Shown here piece by piece: positions 8,425 through 19,144 of a stretch of DNA of 64,000 nucleotides. The notes beneath the pieces were generated by a model that did not search any database, was not told the DNA's origin, and saw only the letters and a list, made by a program, of their open reading frames with translations. Position 1 is the first letter of the stretch; every line of letters starts with the position of its first letter. Both the position numbers and the translations under genes were made by a program. Source of the DNA: Polychytrium aggregatum (taxonomy: Eukaryota > Chytridiomycota > Chytridiomycetes > Polychytriales); NCBI RefSeq assembly GCF_025602895.1, contig NW_026516266.1:186001-250000 (forward strand), given 5' to 3'.

Positions 8425-11400
8425 AGGACCCGGCGAGTTGCCGCCATCCGACTCCGACCCCCGACGCTGAACTATTGACTCTCGCCACCGGACCTCACCT
8501 GATCAACTCTCTCATCGACGAACCCCACCGCATTGCCGCCAACCACGGCAAGGGACTGCTTGTGATCGACGCCACCCTCAACGGCTCCCCGATCACCGTC
8601 CTCATCGACCCTGGTGCGACCAACTCGCACATCTCCGAGACCCTCGCCTCGACCCTCGACCTTCGAACCAAGACCACCGCCAACGCCGTCACGATGCCCA
8701 ACGGCAAGTCCTTCCCGTCCTCCGTCACCGATCCCGTCGACCTCACCATCCACGACTACCACGCCCGCATCAACCTCTTCACCGCGCCACTCACCTGGGA
8801 CGTTATCCTCGGCAAGAACTGGCTCGACCAGACCAACCCCGAGATCGACTGGCCCTCCAACCGAATCAAGTTCTCGATCGACGGGAAGCACCACACTTGG
8901 ACGGCATCGCGACCCGACACCGGAATGCCACTCACGACCCTCGAACTCCGATCCCAGTACCACATGTCGACCCAGCAGATCAACGCACTGGCTTCGACTC
9001 CCGGCGCCGTGTATGTTTGTACTCTGAGCAGTGACTTGAATACAGTTGCTGTTGAACCCTACGACCCCGTTGCCCAACTTGCCCGTGTCCTCGAACCACT
9101 GACCCCCGAACACCGATCCATCATCGCAAAGTACCGCGATGCCTTCAACGAACTCAAGGAACTCCCGCCTCACCGACCCGGCATCGACATGAACATCCGA
9201 CTCGACGACTCTGCCAAGCCAACCTGGTCGTCGCTCTACCAAATGTCGGCCGAAGAACTCGCTCGTCTCAAAGACGAACTCGACCGATTGCTCCGGATCG
9301 GCCACATCCGCAAGTCCGTCTCGCCCTTCGGCGCACCGATCTTCTGGGTCAAGCAGGGCGACAAGTTCCGACTCGTCTTTGACTTCCGCGCCCTCAACAA
9401 GATCACCGTCAAGGACCGCACCGCGCTGCCCAACATGCGCGAGATCATCGACCGCCTGTCCAAGTGCCGTGTCTTCTCCAAGCTCGACTTGCAACGCGGA
9501 TTCCACCAGATCCGCATTGCCGACGCCGACACCCCCAAGACGGCCTTCAGGACCAAGTACGGCCACTTTGAGTGGCTTGTGATGCCCTTCGGCCTCGCCA
9601 ACAGTCCCTCCGTGTTCCAAGCCGCGATGAACGACATCTTCCGCGAGTTCATCGACGACTTTGTGTTCGTCTACATCGACGACATCCTGATCGCATCCGA
9701 GGACGAGGACCAGCACATCCGCCACATCGAACTGGTCCTCGACAAGATCCACCGACACGGCTTCAAGATCCGACCCGAGAAGTGTTCGTTCTTCAACTCG
9801 ACCGTCACCTATCTCGGCTTCATCATCGGCGAAGGACGCATCCAAGTGCATCCCTCGCGCATCGACGCCATCAAGAACTACCCGCGACCAACGACCGAAC
9901 ACGAACTCCGCAGCTTCCTCGGCTTGACCAACACCATCATGAGCTTTGTCCCTGGCTACGCTGCCCTCGCCGGTCCACTCTCGACTCTGATCACCACCCG
10001 CTCCGCCAACTCGACCAAGTCCGTCGTCTGGGACGACAACGCCATCGCCGCCTTCGAGCAGCTCAAGTTGCTCTCGCCTCAGTCGCTGCACATGGTCAAC
10101 CCGGACAAGGACATTCACCTCTTCACCGACTGGTCCGAGTCAAGCGCATCGATTGGTGGATGGATCGGGCAGGACATGGACGGATCCGGCACGGTGCGCC
10201 CCATCGCTTTCAACTCGCAGAAACTGCACGGATCCGAACTCAACTACTCGCCCTACAACGGCGAGCTGCTGTCGATCACCCGCCACCTCGACAAGTTCAA
10301 GAACTACCTCGTCGGCCGCAAAGTCTTCCTCCACACCGACCAGAAGGCGCTCAAGCACATCCTCGACTCCAAGACCCTCAACAAGCGCCAACAGCGAGCC
10401 ATCGACACGATGCTGGACTTTGACCTCGAGATCCAGTGGATCCCCGGCTCGTGGAACAAGGTCGCCGACGTGCTCTCGCGCACACCGACAGCCATCTCCA
10501 AGGCCGTCCAAGTCTCGATCATCAACGCGATTGTCAACCTCGGACCCTCGCCCGACGATCTCTTGGACACCATCCGCACTCAGTACAGCTCCGACCCGAT
10601 CCTGTCAGCACTGATCTCGGTCCTCCGCGACAACTCGACCGACGGACTCAAGCCGTGGATGAAGGCACAGCTGCACCGCTTCTCACTTCGACACGGGATT
10701 CTCTACTTCGACTCGACCCGCATCTGCATCCCCGGCAAGGACCTCCGCATCTCGATCATCAAGGACCACCACGACTCTGTCTGTGCAGCTCACCCCGGCA
10801 CCAACACGCTCTACAAGGCCATCTCGACACACTACTACTGGCCCGCCATGTCCAAGGACATTGCCGAGTGGGTCTCGCACTGCGACATCTGCCAGCGAGC
10901 CAAGATCCGACGACAACAAGCATACGGTCACTTCTCCCGGATCCCTGTGGCCACCCGCAAGATGGACACTGTCGCCCTCGACTTCATCCTCGGACTCCCG
11001 CCTGTCACGGACTCACTCTCGGGACGCACCTTCAACTCGATCACGATCTTTGTCGACTCCCTCACCAAGTACGTCGTCCTGGTTCCTGGCAACAAGACCG
11101 ACTCGGCCGAAGACGTCGCCCGCCAGTACTTCCGCGATGTCTTTGTGCACTTTGGACTCGCCGGCACTTTCATCTCGGATCACGACACACGCTTCCGGTC
11201 GGCCTTCTGGACAGGACTTAACACTCTGCTCAAGACCGAACTCCGGATCGCCTTTGCCCACCACCACGAGGCCGCCGGACAAGTCGAACGCTTTGTGGCA
11301 ACCGTCGCCGAGGCCATCCGCTGTTCGACTCTGGCCCTCGGCTCCCGCTGGATCGATCAAGTGCCATACATCCAGTTCGCGCTCAACTCACACAGCTCAG

Positions 11401-12119
11401 CTTCGACTGGACATTCGCCCTTCTTCCTGATGCACGGTCAGCATCCTCGCACTCCTGCCAACACCGACATCATCGCCGAGTCCAACCCTGCAGCACAGTC
11501 GATCGAGGAGATGCAAGCGACTCTGGACTTGGTCTCGGACAACATCGGCAAGGCCCAGGACCGGGCCCTGTACTACGCCAACCGACATCGACGCGATATC
11601 AGCTACGACATTGGCGACCAAGTCCTGATCGACACGACCGCGTATCACTTCAGCACGGACGACGTCACACCCTCCAAGATGCGGATGCCGTACTTGGGAC
11701 CCTTCAAGATCATCGAGAAGATCGGAACGACTGGATATCGACTTCGACTCCCGAGGACCCTCCGATTTACAACCGAACTCCCCGCTTCCGCCCTCGTCCC
11801 CTACAACACACCATCGACCGACCAACTTGTGTTTGATGAACCCGGACCCAACCACAACGACGAATCAGTGTTCGAAGCGATCATTGGACACAGGATCAAC
11901 CGACGACGTCGACTTCCTGGATATCGACACGAGTTCTTGCTCCGCTGGCAGGGATACGACCCATCTTACGACTCGTGGGCACCACTGGCCGAACTCTTGG
12001 ATGGAGGACTCGCAGATATCCACGACTTCCTCAGCCGCAACCGCAACCTTCCGGAAATGGACACACTGATCGACCTTTGCCAAGCACAAGTGCAACGCAA
12101 CTCGGGATCGAAAAATTGA
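8310..12119 (+). CDS. Pol of element B: protease, RT, RNase H, integrase, chromodomain
   Basis: About 1269 residues. The N-terminal retropepsin has the active-site variant LIDPGATNSH. RT has the catalytic YIDDILI near residue 450. RNase H begins around LFTDWSESSAS. Integrase has an HHCC segment (H..H, CDICQRAK) near 830-870 and a DDE core (D in ITIFVDSLTK, D in FISDHDTRF, E in GQVERF). The C-terminus has a chromodomain-like segment (FLLRWQGYDPSYDSW). The order RT-RNaseH-INT and the chromodomain define a Ty3/gypsy chromovirus. The frame is open from end to end. Confidence 0.95.
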   Translation: MSLEPAPHQRHRRDRRPGHLLRRSGKRRGGNPWILRPLKDPASCRHPTPTPDAELLTLATGPHLINSLIDEPHRIAANHGKGLLVIDATLNGSPITVLIDPGATNSHISETLASTLDLRTKTTANAVTMPNGKSFPSSVTDPVDLTIHDYHARINLFTAPLTWDVILGKNWLDQTNPEIDWPSNRIKFSIDGKHHTWTASRPDTGMPLTTLELRSQYHMSTQQINALASTPGAVYVCTLSSDLNTVAVEPYDPVAQLARVLEPLTPEHRSIIAKYRDAFNELKELPPHRPGIDMNIRLDDSAKPTWSSLYQMSAEELARLKDELDRLLRIGHIRKSVSPFGAPIFWVKQGDKFRLVFDFRALNKITVKDRTALPNMREIIDRLSKCRVFSKLDLQRGFHQIRIADADTPKTAFRTKYGHFEWLVMPFGLANSPSVFQAAMNDIFREFIDDFVFVYIDDILIASEDEDQHIRHIELVLDKIHRHGFKIRPEKCSFFNSTVTYLGFIIGEGRIQVHPSRIDAIKNYPRPTTEHELRSFLGLTNTIMSFVPGYAALAGPLSTLITTRSANSTKSVVWDDNAIAAFEQLKLLSPQSLHMVNPDKDIHLFTDWSESSASIGGWIGQDMDGSGTVRPIAFNSQKLHGSELNYSPYNGELLSITRHLDKFKNYLVGRKVFLHTDQKALKHILDSKTLNKRQQRAIDTMLDFDLEIQWIPGSWNKVADVLSRTPTAISKAVQVSIINAIVNLGPSPDDLLDTIRTQYSSDPILSALISVLRDNSTDGLKPWMKAQLHRFSLRHGILYFDSTRICIPGKDLRISIIKDHHDSVCAAHPGTNTLYKAISTHYYWPAMSKDIAEWVSHCDICQRAKIRRQQAYGHFSRIPVATRKMDTVALDFILGLPPVTDSLSGRTFNSITIFVDSLTKYVVLVPGNKTDSAEDVARQYFRDVFVHFGLAGTFISDHDTRFRSAFWTGLNTLLKTELRIAFAHHHEAAGQVERFVATVAEAIRCSTLALGSRWIDQVPYIQFALNSHSSASTGHSPFFLMHGQHPRTPANTDIIAESNPAAQSIEEMQATLDLVSDNIGKAQDRALYYANRHRRDISYDIGDQVLIDTTAYHFSTDDVTPSKMRMPYLGPFKIIEKIGTTGYRLRLPRTLRFTTELPASALVPYNTPSTDQLVFDEPGPNHNDESVFEAIIGHRINRRRRLPGYRHEFLLRWQGYDPSYDSWAPLAELLDGGLADIHDFLSRNRNLPEMDTLIDLCQAQVQRNSGSKN

Positions 12120-12153
12120 TGGTTTGACTTGAGCACAATTTTTCTGGGGGGGA

Positions 12154-12619
12154 TGTCACAGATCGCTCTGCCCGCCTAGCTGCACCGTCGCACTTGTGTC
12201 ACTGTTTGCGTCGCACACTTTCCTTTTCCTTTGTCCTGTGACGCCTTTCCTTTTTCCTTGCTCTCATGTTGCACACGCCGCTCTGTTTTCCCTGCATTTG
12301 TCATCGACCATGCATTAGTCAGACGCTGTGTCACCCGCATTTGTCAGCCACCGAGCATTTGTCAGACTTTCACATGTTTCTCCGGTTAGCCGTTGCTGCC
12401 TGGCTGCTGTCCCGCCGCCTCCGCTGCTTCGCCCCCGCTGCGGCAGGCTTCGCCTCCGGGACCGCCAGACAGATAAATAGCCCGCCTTCACCCGCTCATG
12501 TTTCTGGTCATCACCTTCGACCCCAGACACACTTGACTCTAGATCCTAGCCTCGCTAAGATCAATAAAACCCTTCTCTATCTTTTTCTTTTGATCTCCTC
12601 TTGATCCCGTGATCTGACA
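12154..12619 (+). repeat. 3' LTR of element B (466 bp)
   Basis: Reads as identical to the 5' LTR. Preceded by a G-rich polypurine tract (about 12145-12153) and followed by the target duplication aattc. Confidence 0.96.
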
Positions 12620-12653
12620 AATTCCGTGGAAACATGTCTACATCAGACGACGG
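12620..12653. other. 34-bp host remnant between elements B and E
   Basis: Original target DNA left between two independent insertions. It begins with the aattc duplication of B and ends with the gacgg duplication of E. Confidence 0.75.
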
Positions 12654-12923
12654 TGTAACGGGGATGGGAACTGGGCTGGGACTGGACCTGGGCTGGGACT
12701 GAACTGGGATCGGGCTGGGACTGGTTTTACTGGCGTTGTCTGCCTGGAGTTTATTTGTTAAGCTCAAGGGCATCCTATTTATCGACCCTCCTCTCGCGGT
12801 CCGCAGGCGGTGAGCTGGTGCCTGCGGTCGGCGGGCGTGGCTGCGGAAGGTGCGGATGCCTGCGGACGAGGCTGCGGAGCGGAGTTGGCAGAGTCATCGG
12901 CGGCCTTGCTGCGCTCTGTCACA
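12654..12923 (-). repeat. 3' LTR of element E (270 bp)
   Basis: TG...CA ends; reads as identical to 28903-29172. In the sense direction it carries a TATA-like motif (plus-strand tatttat, 12776-12782). Thirty-seven bases downstream is AGGCAGACAA (plus-strand complement at 12736-12745), which pairs with the primer site of E. Confidence 0.95.
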
Positions 12924-12940
12924 TCACCCCTTCTTTAAAG

Positions 12941-13672
12941 TCACCTCTTAGCGGCCTTGTTGGTTCTCTGGCTCTCGTTGCTGCCTCGGGGTTTGTTCGG
13001 GTACTTCTTGTGGAACTGATGTACGATTAGCGGTGCGCTTATGCAGTTTCGTTCAGGTTCCCATGAATCCTCTTCGTGGCCGTAACCTTTCCAGCGTACC
13101 AAGTACTCGATACCTTTGCCTCGCTTGCGTGAATCGAGTATCTCCTCGACCTCAAATTCCTCATGTCCTTCGACGTTGATTGGCGGAGGAGGTGGTGTAT
13201 GTCGGCCTGGAATTTCGTTGTCAGTTACGGGTTCCAACAAGGACGTGTGGAATACTGGATGTATCTTGCTCATGCTCTTGGGGAGCTTAAGCTTGAATGC
13301 GACATCGTTGATTTTGGCTTCAATCTCGAAAGGCCCGAGTCGCTTCCAGTCAAGCTTATCGCATGGTCGTTGGGTCTTGATGTTCTTCCGAGAGAGCCAG
13401 ACCTTGGAACCGATTGCAATTGTAATGGCCTTGCGATGCTGATCAGCGTATTCCTTTTGTCGTGCTTGTGCCTTCTTGAGTTCGTGTTTCAATGTATCCA
13501 ATTGCTGCTTCATGTTCTGAACTCGTTCCTCGGCGGCGGGGACAGTTGCTTGTGTTGACGTCTTGAAGTCGCAGATGGGGTGGAGCCCGTAATTGGCGTA
13601 AAACGGCGTCATCTTCGTGCTAGCATGAATCGAGTTGTTGTATGCAAATTCGGCTAGTGGCAGGAGTTGCAC
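12941..13672 (-). CDS. Element E Pol, integrase end and chromodomain
   Basis: The 3' exon-like part of E pol downstream of the C3 insertion. It holds the end of the integrase core (LAEFAYNNSIHAST), a GPF/GPY-like module (KLDWKRLGPFEIEAKI) and a chromodomain (YLVRWKGYGHEEDSWEPE). A purine-rich tract precedes the 3' LTR. Confidence 0.88.
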   Translation of the reverse strand: MQLLPLAEFAYNNSIHASTKMTPFYANYGLHPICDFKTSTQATVPAAEERVQNMKQQLDTLKHELKKAQARQKEYADQHRKAITIAIGSKVWLSRKNIKTQRPCDKLDWKRLGPFEIEAKINDVAFKLKLPKSMSKIHPVFHTSLLEPVTDNEIPGRHTPPPPPINVEGHEEFEVEEILDSRKRGKGIEYLVRWKGYGHEEDSWEPERNCISAPLIVHQFHKKYPNKPRGSNESQRTNKAAKR

Positions 13673-13981
13673 TGTAACGTCCACTACTGGGACGTTGGGG
13701 CAAGACGGGGAGGGAGGGGGTACAAGACAAGACAGGACGGGGCAGAACAGGGCGGTGCTAGGCTACTCTAGCGGACGGGTGAGCTCGGGGAGCACTTACG
13801 TTTATTCACGATAAAACCGAACTCCAGACAAACGGGGGGAACGGGGGCAACCCGCAGGTATACCCTGCGGTGGCCTGCCTGCGGTGCGTGAAAACGCAAA
13901 GCGCAGCACAGGTCACGACCCACTGCGCCGCGCAGTACGCGCAGTACGCGCAGCACAGCGTCGGAGATACCATCTCCTACA
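13673..13981 (-). repeat. 3' LTR of element C3 (309 bp)
   Basis: Reads as identical to the LTR at 18831-19139 and to the C1 and C2 LTRs. Confidence 0.96.
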
Positions 13982-13990
13982 CTCCCACAC

Positions 13991-16900
13991 TTAAGAAGGC
14001 TTCCTGCGAGGAGCCCTGCGTGTGCTCTTTATTTGGGGCTCCTCGAGGTGTTTACCGTATTTACTCAGCTCCTCGGGTGCATGGGACAAGTCCTCCAGTG
14101 TTTGCCATGTGTTGCCCGAGTGTGGGTAACCAACCCACTTGACATAAAACCGAAGTGACCCATCAGCCACTTTCTTGTGCCTCACGATCCTTTCGACTTC
14201 ATATTCTTGAGTATAGTATTGTCCGAGGTCGTCTTCCAGTGGTGCGTCGTCCGGGACACCTTCGTCGGCGTCGGGGAACTGTGCTGGACTGCGGGTCGTG
14301 TGGCGACGCAGCTTGGACACATGGAAGACAGGATGGAGCTTGCTTCCAGGTGGCAAGTCCAACAGGTAGTTGAGGGGACTGGGTCGGGCCGCTATCTTGA
14401 ACGGTCCTCGGTACTTGGGCAACAACTTCTTTGACTGGGCTTCGGGGACCTTGATGTTGTCGGCGTCCAGGTAGACAAGGTCTCCAACTTCAAAGGAGAC
14501 ATCCTGGTGTCGGCGGTCGTAGTACTTCGCCATCACTTGTTGCGCATCCGTGAGCGCGTCGGCGATCATCTTGTGTCGGACTTGATGATCTTTGACAAAG
14601 GCACTTGGTTTGGGAGGCAATCCAGCCGTGGACTCGGTCAGTGTCAAGGAGGTGGGAACATCAGGCTGGAATCCGTAGAGCGCCTCAAAGGGGCTCAAGC
14701 CAGTTGTGCTCGACTTGGCGGTGTTGTATGCAAACTCTGCATGACTCAGCTGTATGTCCCAGTCGTCTTGGCTGGTCGAGGCGTATGTCCTCAGGTATTG
14801 CTCGAGGGTGCGGATCGTCCGCTCGGACTGTCCATCCGTTTGTTGGTGGTGCGAGGTTGACATGTTCAGCTTGGTGCCGAGATGGTCGAACAGACTTGTC
14901 CAAAACAAGGAGGTGAATCGGGGGTCTCGATCACTGACGATGGACTTTGGGAGGCCGTGGTGCTTGAACACATGCTTGAAGAACAGCAGTGCAAGGTCAG
15001 GCGCGGAGCATGTCGTCTGGCACGGCACAAAGTGTGCCATCTTGCTGAACCTGTCGACAAAGACAGCGATTGCATCGTGGTCCAACTTGGTCGTCGGTAG
15101 ATGCGTGATGAGATCCATGGACATGCTGGTCCAGGGGCGGTCGGGAACAGGCAGGGGTTGCAGCAATCCTTGCTCTCGGGTCGTGCGTGACTTGACCATC
15201 TTGCAGGTATGGCAGGACTCGATGTACTTCTCGACGGTGCGCTTCATTCCAGGCCAGTATGCGACTTTGGCCAGTCGGTCGTATGTCTTCTCGACTCCAA
15301 AGTGTCCAGCGAGGGGCGAGTCGTGGACCTCTTGGAGCAACTTGGTCTTCAACGACGGAATGTCCGGCACACAGACACGGCTGTCCTTCTTCAGGAGGAG
15401 CAGGCCATCACGCACTGTGTACTCGGATGATTCGTCGTCCTTGGGGAGCTTAGACACCTTTCGGAACAGTTCTCCGAACTGTTTGTCGTTGGCGATGTTG
15501 TCTCGGACAACATCCAGCATCGTGTTGTCGACACTGACAGTCGACTCGTACAGTGACGCCAATTGGTAGTCGGGGCGTCGGGACAGTGCGTCAGGCACCA
15601 CATTGAGTTTGCCTTTCTGGTATACAACCTCGTAGTTGTACTCGGCGAGGAACTCCATCCATCGCGCTTGGCGTCGGCTCAGGTTCTTCTTGGTGTCGAG
15701 GTAACGCAGTGACTGGTGGTCCGTCACAATCTTGAAGGGCTTGGCGGTACCGTGGAGGTACACTCGGAACTTCTGCAGCGCGTAGATGATCGCAAGCTGC
15801 TCCTTCTCGTGCACGGGATAGTTGATCTCGTGTTGGGACAGTTTGCGCGACTCGAAGGCAACGGGCCTTCCCTCCTGCATCAAAACAGCTCCCACCGCAA
15901 AGTCGGAGGCGTCGGTGTGCACGGAGACATCCGTGTTCGGGTCGAACACAGCGAGGACAGGAGCGTTCGTCAAGGCGTGCTTGAGGGTCTCGAACGCTTG
16001 GCGTTGTGGGTGGTCCCACACGAAGGGGCACTCTTTGCGGAGTAGGTCTGTGAGTGGACCGGCAGTGCGCGCCAGATCGGGGATGAATCGGCGGTAGTAG
16101 TTGACGAGACCGAGAAACGACTGCACGTCAGAGACGCATGCGAGCGGCGGCCACTCGACCACAGACTTGACCTTGGCGGGGTCGACTTCGATTCCTCTTC
16201 CTGAGACAACGTGTCCCAGGAACGGGACTTGATTCTTGAAGAACTCACACTTGGACAGTTTGGCATACAACTTGTGCTCGCGTAGCTTGGCCAGCACGCG
16301 GGCGACATGACCTTCATGGGTCGCTTCATCCTTGCTGTACACAAGGATATCATCCAGGTACACGATGACAGAGTTGTCGAGCTCTTGGCGGAACACATCG
16401 TTCATCAGCTGCATGAACGTGGCAGGTGCGTTCGTCAATCCGAACGGCAGCACTAGGAACTCGTACAGTCCGTAGCGAGTCCTGAAGGCGGTCTTGTGGA
16501 CATCATCCTCGTGGATGCGGATCTGATGGTAGCCTGAGCGGAGGTCTATCTTGCTAAAGACCTTTGCTCCACTCAGACGATCCATCAACTCGTCGATCCT
16601 GGGCAACGGGTAGGTGTTCTTGATGGTCTGTTTGTTTAGTGCGCGATAGTCGACGCACATCCTGAGATCACCTTCTTTCTTCTTGACAAAGAGCACTGGT
16701 GCACCATACGGTGACTGGCTCGGGCGGATGAACCCATGGGCGAGGAGGTCATCCAACTGGCGCTTGAGTTCGTCCATCTCCGTCAGCGACAGTTGGTACG
16801 TCGGTCTTGACGGAGGCGACGAGCCTGGTTCGATGTCGATGCGATGATCGACGGTGCGTTGGGGTGGCAGGCATTGTGGCAACTGGTCGGGGAATACGTC

Positions 16901-17923
16901 CTTGTACTCGTCGAGCAGCTTGGTCACCACAGGCGGGGGACCGGGACCGGCTTGGTCGGTGTCGTCGACCTCACGCACGACACAGAGGAACGACGTGTCC
17001 TTCTTGATCAGCCTCTTGAATTGCATGGCTGAGAGGAGAGGTGGCATGTTGGGTGAGGCCATGCCCTGCAGGACAATGTCAGGGCCAACACGGACAGTGC
17101 GGCCTTTCCAGTCGACGACTGGAGTCGGCTCGGCACGAGCAAGCCAGCTCATGCCGAGGATGGCATCGAACTTGGTGTCGATCACTTGGAACAACAGGAC
17201 AGGATGGTACTTGGGATGGAGGGCCACTCGCAGGACCACTTGGTGTGTGCACTGCTGCACACGATCGTCTGCAAGCGCCACACTCATCGGCGACTTCTTC
17301 TTGGTTGCATGTATGTTGAGCTCCTGGAGCAAGCGTCTGCTGACAAAGTTGCAGCTTGCTCCAGAGTCCACCATCATTCGGACGGTGTGACCTTGGACGG
17401 TGGCAGGGAGGTACAGCAGGGACTCTTCATGGTCCTCCTGCACAGCCTCCTGCACCATGACTTGACTTGGGGGAACGGGCGACACTTGGTCTTGGTTGGC
17501 TTCATCACGGCCACTCGGACATTTTGGATAGGGTTCGGCCATTGCGGGGGCCTGCGGCGTCAGCACGCCATTGCACACGACGTCCACGGCTTGCGGACAC
17601 ATGTCGGAAGCATCCGACACACACGACTTGACAGGGGTGAGGGCACAGGCGGTCCTGTCCCTCAAGGGTTCTTGATTTTCTTTTTTGTTTTGGTTTTCAA
17701 TTTTGGTTTTCTCTTCACGTTCGTGGAGAGGCAGGCGGCTTGCGCCACCATGCACCTCTCGCACGACGCACAACACTTGGTTTGTTTCTCCTTCGGGGGA
17801 GGGGGCGAGGTGAACTTCCTCTGGAGACGCGTGGACTGCATTGAGCAATCCACGGCGTTGGTCTCCTACTAGGGCTCCAGAGCCACCTAGTAGGGTCGGC
17901 CGTTTCCCGACTTCATGGGGCAC
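13991..17923 (-). CDS. Pol of element C3
   Basis: 1310-residue polyprotein. A charged N-terminal segment precedes a retropepsin-like protease ([12 protein letters not shown], near residue 155). RT follows, with catalytic YLDDILVYS, then RNase H ([13 protein letters not shown]), the HHCC segment of integrase ([10 protein letters not shown]), a DDE core ([29 protein letters not shown]), and a C-terminal chromodomain ([15 protein letters not shown]). The frame is open throughout. Its start overlaps the end of gag, so expression by the family's usual read-through is likely. Confidence 0.95.
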   Translation of the reverse strand: MPHEVGKRPTLLGGSGALVGDQRRGLLNAVHASPEEVHLAPSPEGETNQVLCVVREVHGGASRLPLHEREEKTKIENQNKKENQEPLRDRTACALTPVKSCVSDASDMCPQAVDVVCNGVLTPQAPAMAEPYPKCPSGRDEANQDQVSPVPPSQVMVQEAVQEDHEESLLYLPATVQGHTVRMMVDSGASCNFVSRRLLQELNIHATKKKSPMSVALADDRVQQCTHQVVLRVALHPKYHPVLLFQVIDTKFDAILGMSWLARAEPTPVVDWKGRTVRVGPDIVLQGMASPNMPPLLSAMQFKRLIKKDTSFLCVVREVDDTDQAGPGPPPVVTKLLDEYKDVFPDQLPQCLPPQRTVDHRIDIEPGSSPPSRPTYQLSLTEMDELKRQLDDLLAHGFIRPSQSPYGAPVLFVKKKEGDLRMCVDYRALNKQTIKNTYPLPRIDELMDRLSGAKVFSKIDLRSGYHQIRIHEDDVHKTAFRTRYGLYEFLVLPFGLTNAPATFMQLMNDVFRQELDNSVIVYLDDILVYSKDEATHEGHVARVLAKLREHKLYAKLSKCEFFKNQVPFLGHVVSGRGIEVDPAKVKSVVEWPPLACVSDVQSFLGLVNYYRRFIPDLARTAGPLTDLLRKECPFVWDHPQRQAFETLKHALTNAPVLAVFDPNTDVSVHTDASDFAVGAVLMQEGRPVAFESRKLSQHEINYPVHEKEQLAIIYALQKFRVYLHGTAKPFKIVTDHQSLRYLDTKKNLSRRQARWMEFLAEYNYEVVYQKGKLNVVPDALSRRPDYQLASLYESTVSVDNTMLDVVRDNIANDKQFGELFRKVSKLPKDDESSEYTVRDGLLLLKKDSRVCVPDIPSLKTKLLQEVHDSPLAGHFGVEKTYDRLAKVAYWPGMKRTVEKYIESCHTCKMVKSRTTREQGLLQPLPVPDRPWTSMSMDLITHLPTTKLDHDAIAVFVDRFSKMAHFVPCQTTCSAPDLALLFFKHVFKHHGLPKSIVSDRDPRFTSLFWTSLFDHLGTKLNMSTSHHQQTDGQSERTIRTLEQYLRTYASTSQDDWDIQLSHAEFAYNTAKSSTTGLSPFEALYGFQPDVPTSLTLTESTAGLPPKPSAFVKDHQVRHKMIADALTDAQQVMAKYYDRRHQDVSFEVGDLVYLDADNIKVPEAQSKKLLPKYRGPFKIAARPSPLNYLLDLPPGSKLHPVFHVSKLRRHTTRSPAQFPDADEGVPDDAPLEDDLGQYYTQEYEVERIVRHKKVADGSLRFYVKWVGYPHSGNTWQTLEDLSHAPEELSKYGKHLEEPQIKSTRRAPRRKPS

Positions 17924-18708
17924 TCCTTGGCCTGGTGTCCCGGTCGGTGACAGAAGAAGCAGGAACCATGGCGGAGGTCCTCCTGCTTCTGTCTGTCCTT
18001 GGGGGAGACAGTGGCAGCTTGCTGGAACCGGGAGCGGGGAGGGCCACGAGCCTCCATGGCGTTGACGTCAACGTCCATGGGCTCAGGCATGGGTCTTGCG
18101 GGCGGGGCCGGGCGAGGCGGACGGGCTGGGACGTGATGAGACCGATGGCCGCCTGCCAGCTGCGGGTAGAACTGGCGGCCATGGTACTGGACGTTGTCGA
18201 GGTTCTCGGCAACGTCCATCATCACGTCCAGGGACTTGCGGGCATCAGGGTTGCTGGCGATGTACTCTCTGATCTTGGGCTTGAGGCCCTTCTGGAAGAG
18301 GTACATCGCATCAGCAGAGCCCAGCTCCTCAATCTGGGAGGAGAGGTCTTCAAACTCCTCGATGTAGCGGGTCACAGAACCACGCTGCACGAGAGAGTAT
18401 AGCTTGTCACGGGCAATGAGTTCAGCATTGGGGCTGCCGAAGCGGCGACGGAGGCGGTCCTTGAAGTCGTCAAACACACCTTCGCTCTGCTCGTCGAACC
18501 CTTGGCGGCGGTACCAACGGTACGCCTGGTCCTTTAAGCAGAGCTTGGCGGCGACGATGTGGTGGGTGGGGGCGACTTGGGCAGCATCGAGGTAGTCCTC
18601 GAGTTGCTGCAGCCAGTCCTCCACCGAGGAGGAGCGGCTCTTCCCAGTAAACACTGGGGCACGGAAGGTCTTGAGGAAGGCTTCCGGAAGTGGGCGGGGG
18701 TTGCTCAT
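17887..18708 (-). CDS. Gag of element C3
   Basis: 273-residue Gag. The retrotransposon-gag core spans about residues 20-170 and is followed by a proline/arginine-rich stretch. A CCHC knuckle [14 protein letters not shown] lies near residue 255. A short leader frame starts at the LTR/primer-site junction upstream (see findings). Confidence 0.92.
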   Translation of the reverse strand: MSNPRPLPEAFLKTFRAPVFTGKSRSSSVEDWLQQLEDYLDAAQVAPTHHIVAAKLCLKDQAYRWYRRQGFDEQSEGVFDDFKDRLRRRFGSPNAELIARDKLYSLVQRGSVTRYIEEFEDLSSQIEELGSADAMYLFQKGLKPKIREYIASNPDARKSLDVMMDVAENLDNVQYHGRQFYPQLAGGHRSHHVPARPPRPAPPARPMPEPMDVDVNAMEARGPPRSRFQQAATVSPKDRQKQEDLRHGSCFFCHRPGHQAKECPMKSGNGRPY

Positions 18709-18818
18709 GGCAGGGGCAGGCTCCAGGGACAGAGAGGAGAGTCGGTCGGCAAGAGAGGCGGGATCCAGCTTGAGGATCTAGAAAGAGGACAAACAGGACG
18801 AAAACAAGACGAGGATTT

Positions 18819-18830
18819 CCGATGCTACCA
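18819..18830 (-). promoter_or_regulatory. Primer-binding site of element C3 (tRNA type)
   Basis: In the sense direction TGGTAGCATCGG directly follows the LTR; identical to the site of element B. Confidence 0.8.
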
Positions 18831-19139
18831 TGTAACGTCCACTACTGGGACGTTGGGGCAAGACGGGGAGGGAGGGGGTACAAGACAAGACAGGACGGGG
18901 CAGAACAGGGCGGTGCTAGGCTACTCTAGCGGACGGGTGAGCTCGGGGAGCACTTACGTTTATTCACGATAAAACCGAACTCCAGACAAACGGGGGGAAC
19001 GGGGGCAACCCGCAGGTATACCCTGCGGTGGCCTGCCTGCGGTGCGTGAAAACGCAAAGCGCAGCACAGGTCACGACCCACTGCGCCGCGCAGTACGCGC
19101 AGTACGCGCAGCACAGCGTCGGAGATACCATCTCCTACA
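18831..19139 (-). repeat. 5' LTR of element C3 (309 bp)
   Basis: TGTAGGAG...GTTACA in the sense direction. Contains AATAAA and a short GC-rich internal repeat of tgcgcgtac units. Confidence 0.96.
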
Positions 19140-19144
19140 TGCAC

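Larger units (their letters stand above)
6901..12619 (+). mobile_element. Ty3/gypsy chromovirus B, looks whole
   Basis: Complete LTR retrotransposon of 5719 bp with two LTRs that read as identical, flanked by the 5-bp target duplication aattc (6896-6900 and 12620-12624). Order of parts: 5' LTR, primer site at 7367, gag 7366-8424, pol 8310-12119 (protease, RT, RNase H, integrase, chromodomain), G-rich polypurine tract near 12145-12153, 3' LTR. Gag and pol are overlapping frames, as expected for the frameshift read-through known in the family. No obvious break is seen, and identical LTRs make it very recent. Confidence 0.97.
13673..19139 (-). mobile_element. Ty3/gypsy chromovirus C3, looks whole, nested in E
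   Basis: Complete reverse-oriented element of 5467 bp with two identical-reading 309-bp LTRs and target duplication tgcac (13668-13672 and 19140-19144). Sense order: 5' LTR 18831-19139, primer site 18819-18830, leader, gag 18708-17887, pol 17923-13991 (overlapping gag), 3' LTR 13673-13981. It interrupts the integrase of E. No obvious break; very recent. Confidence 0.97.

Noticed and set aside
13116-13558. Plus-strand frames antisense to the end of E pol
   Set aside because: Shadow of the integrase/chromodomain coding strand.
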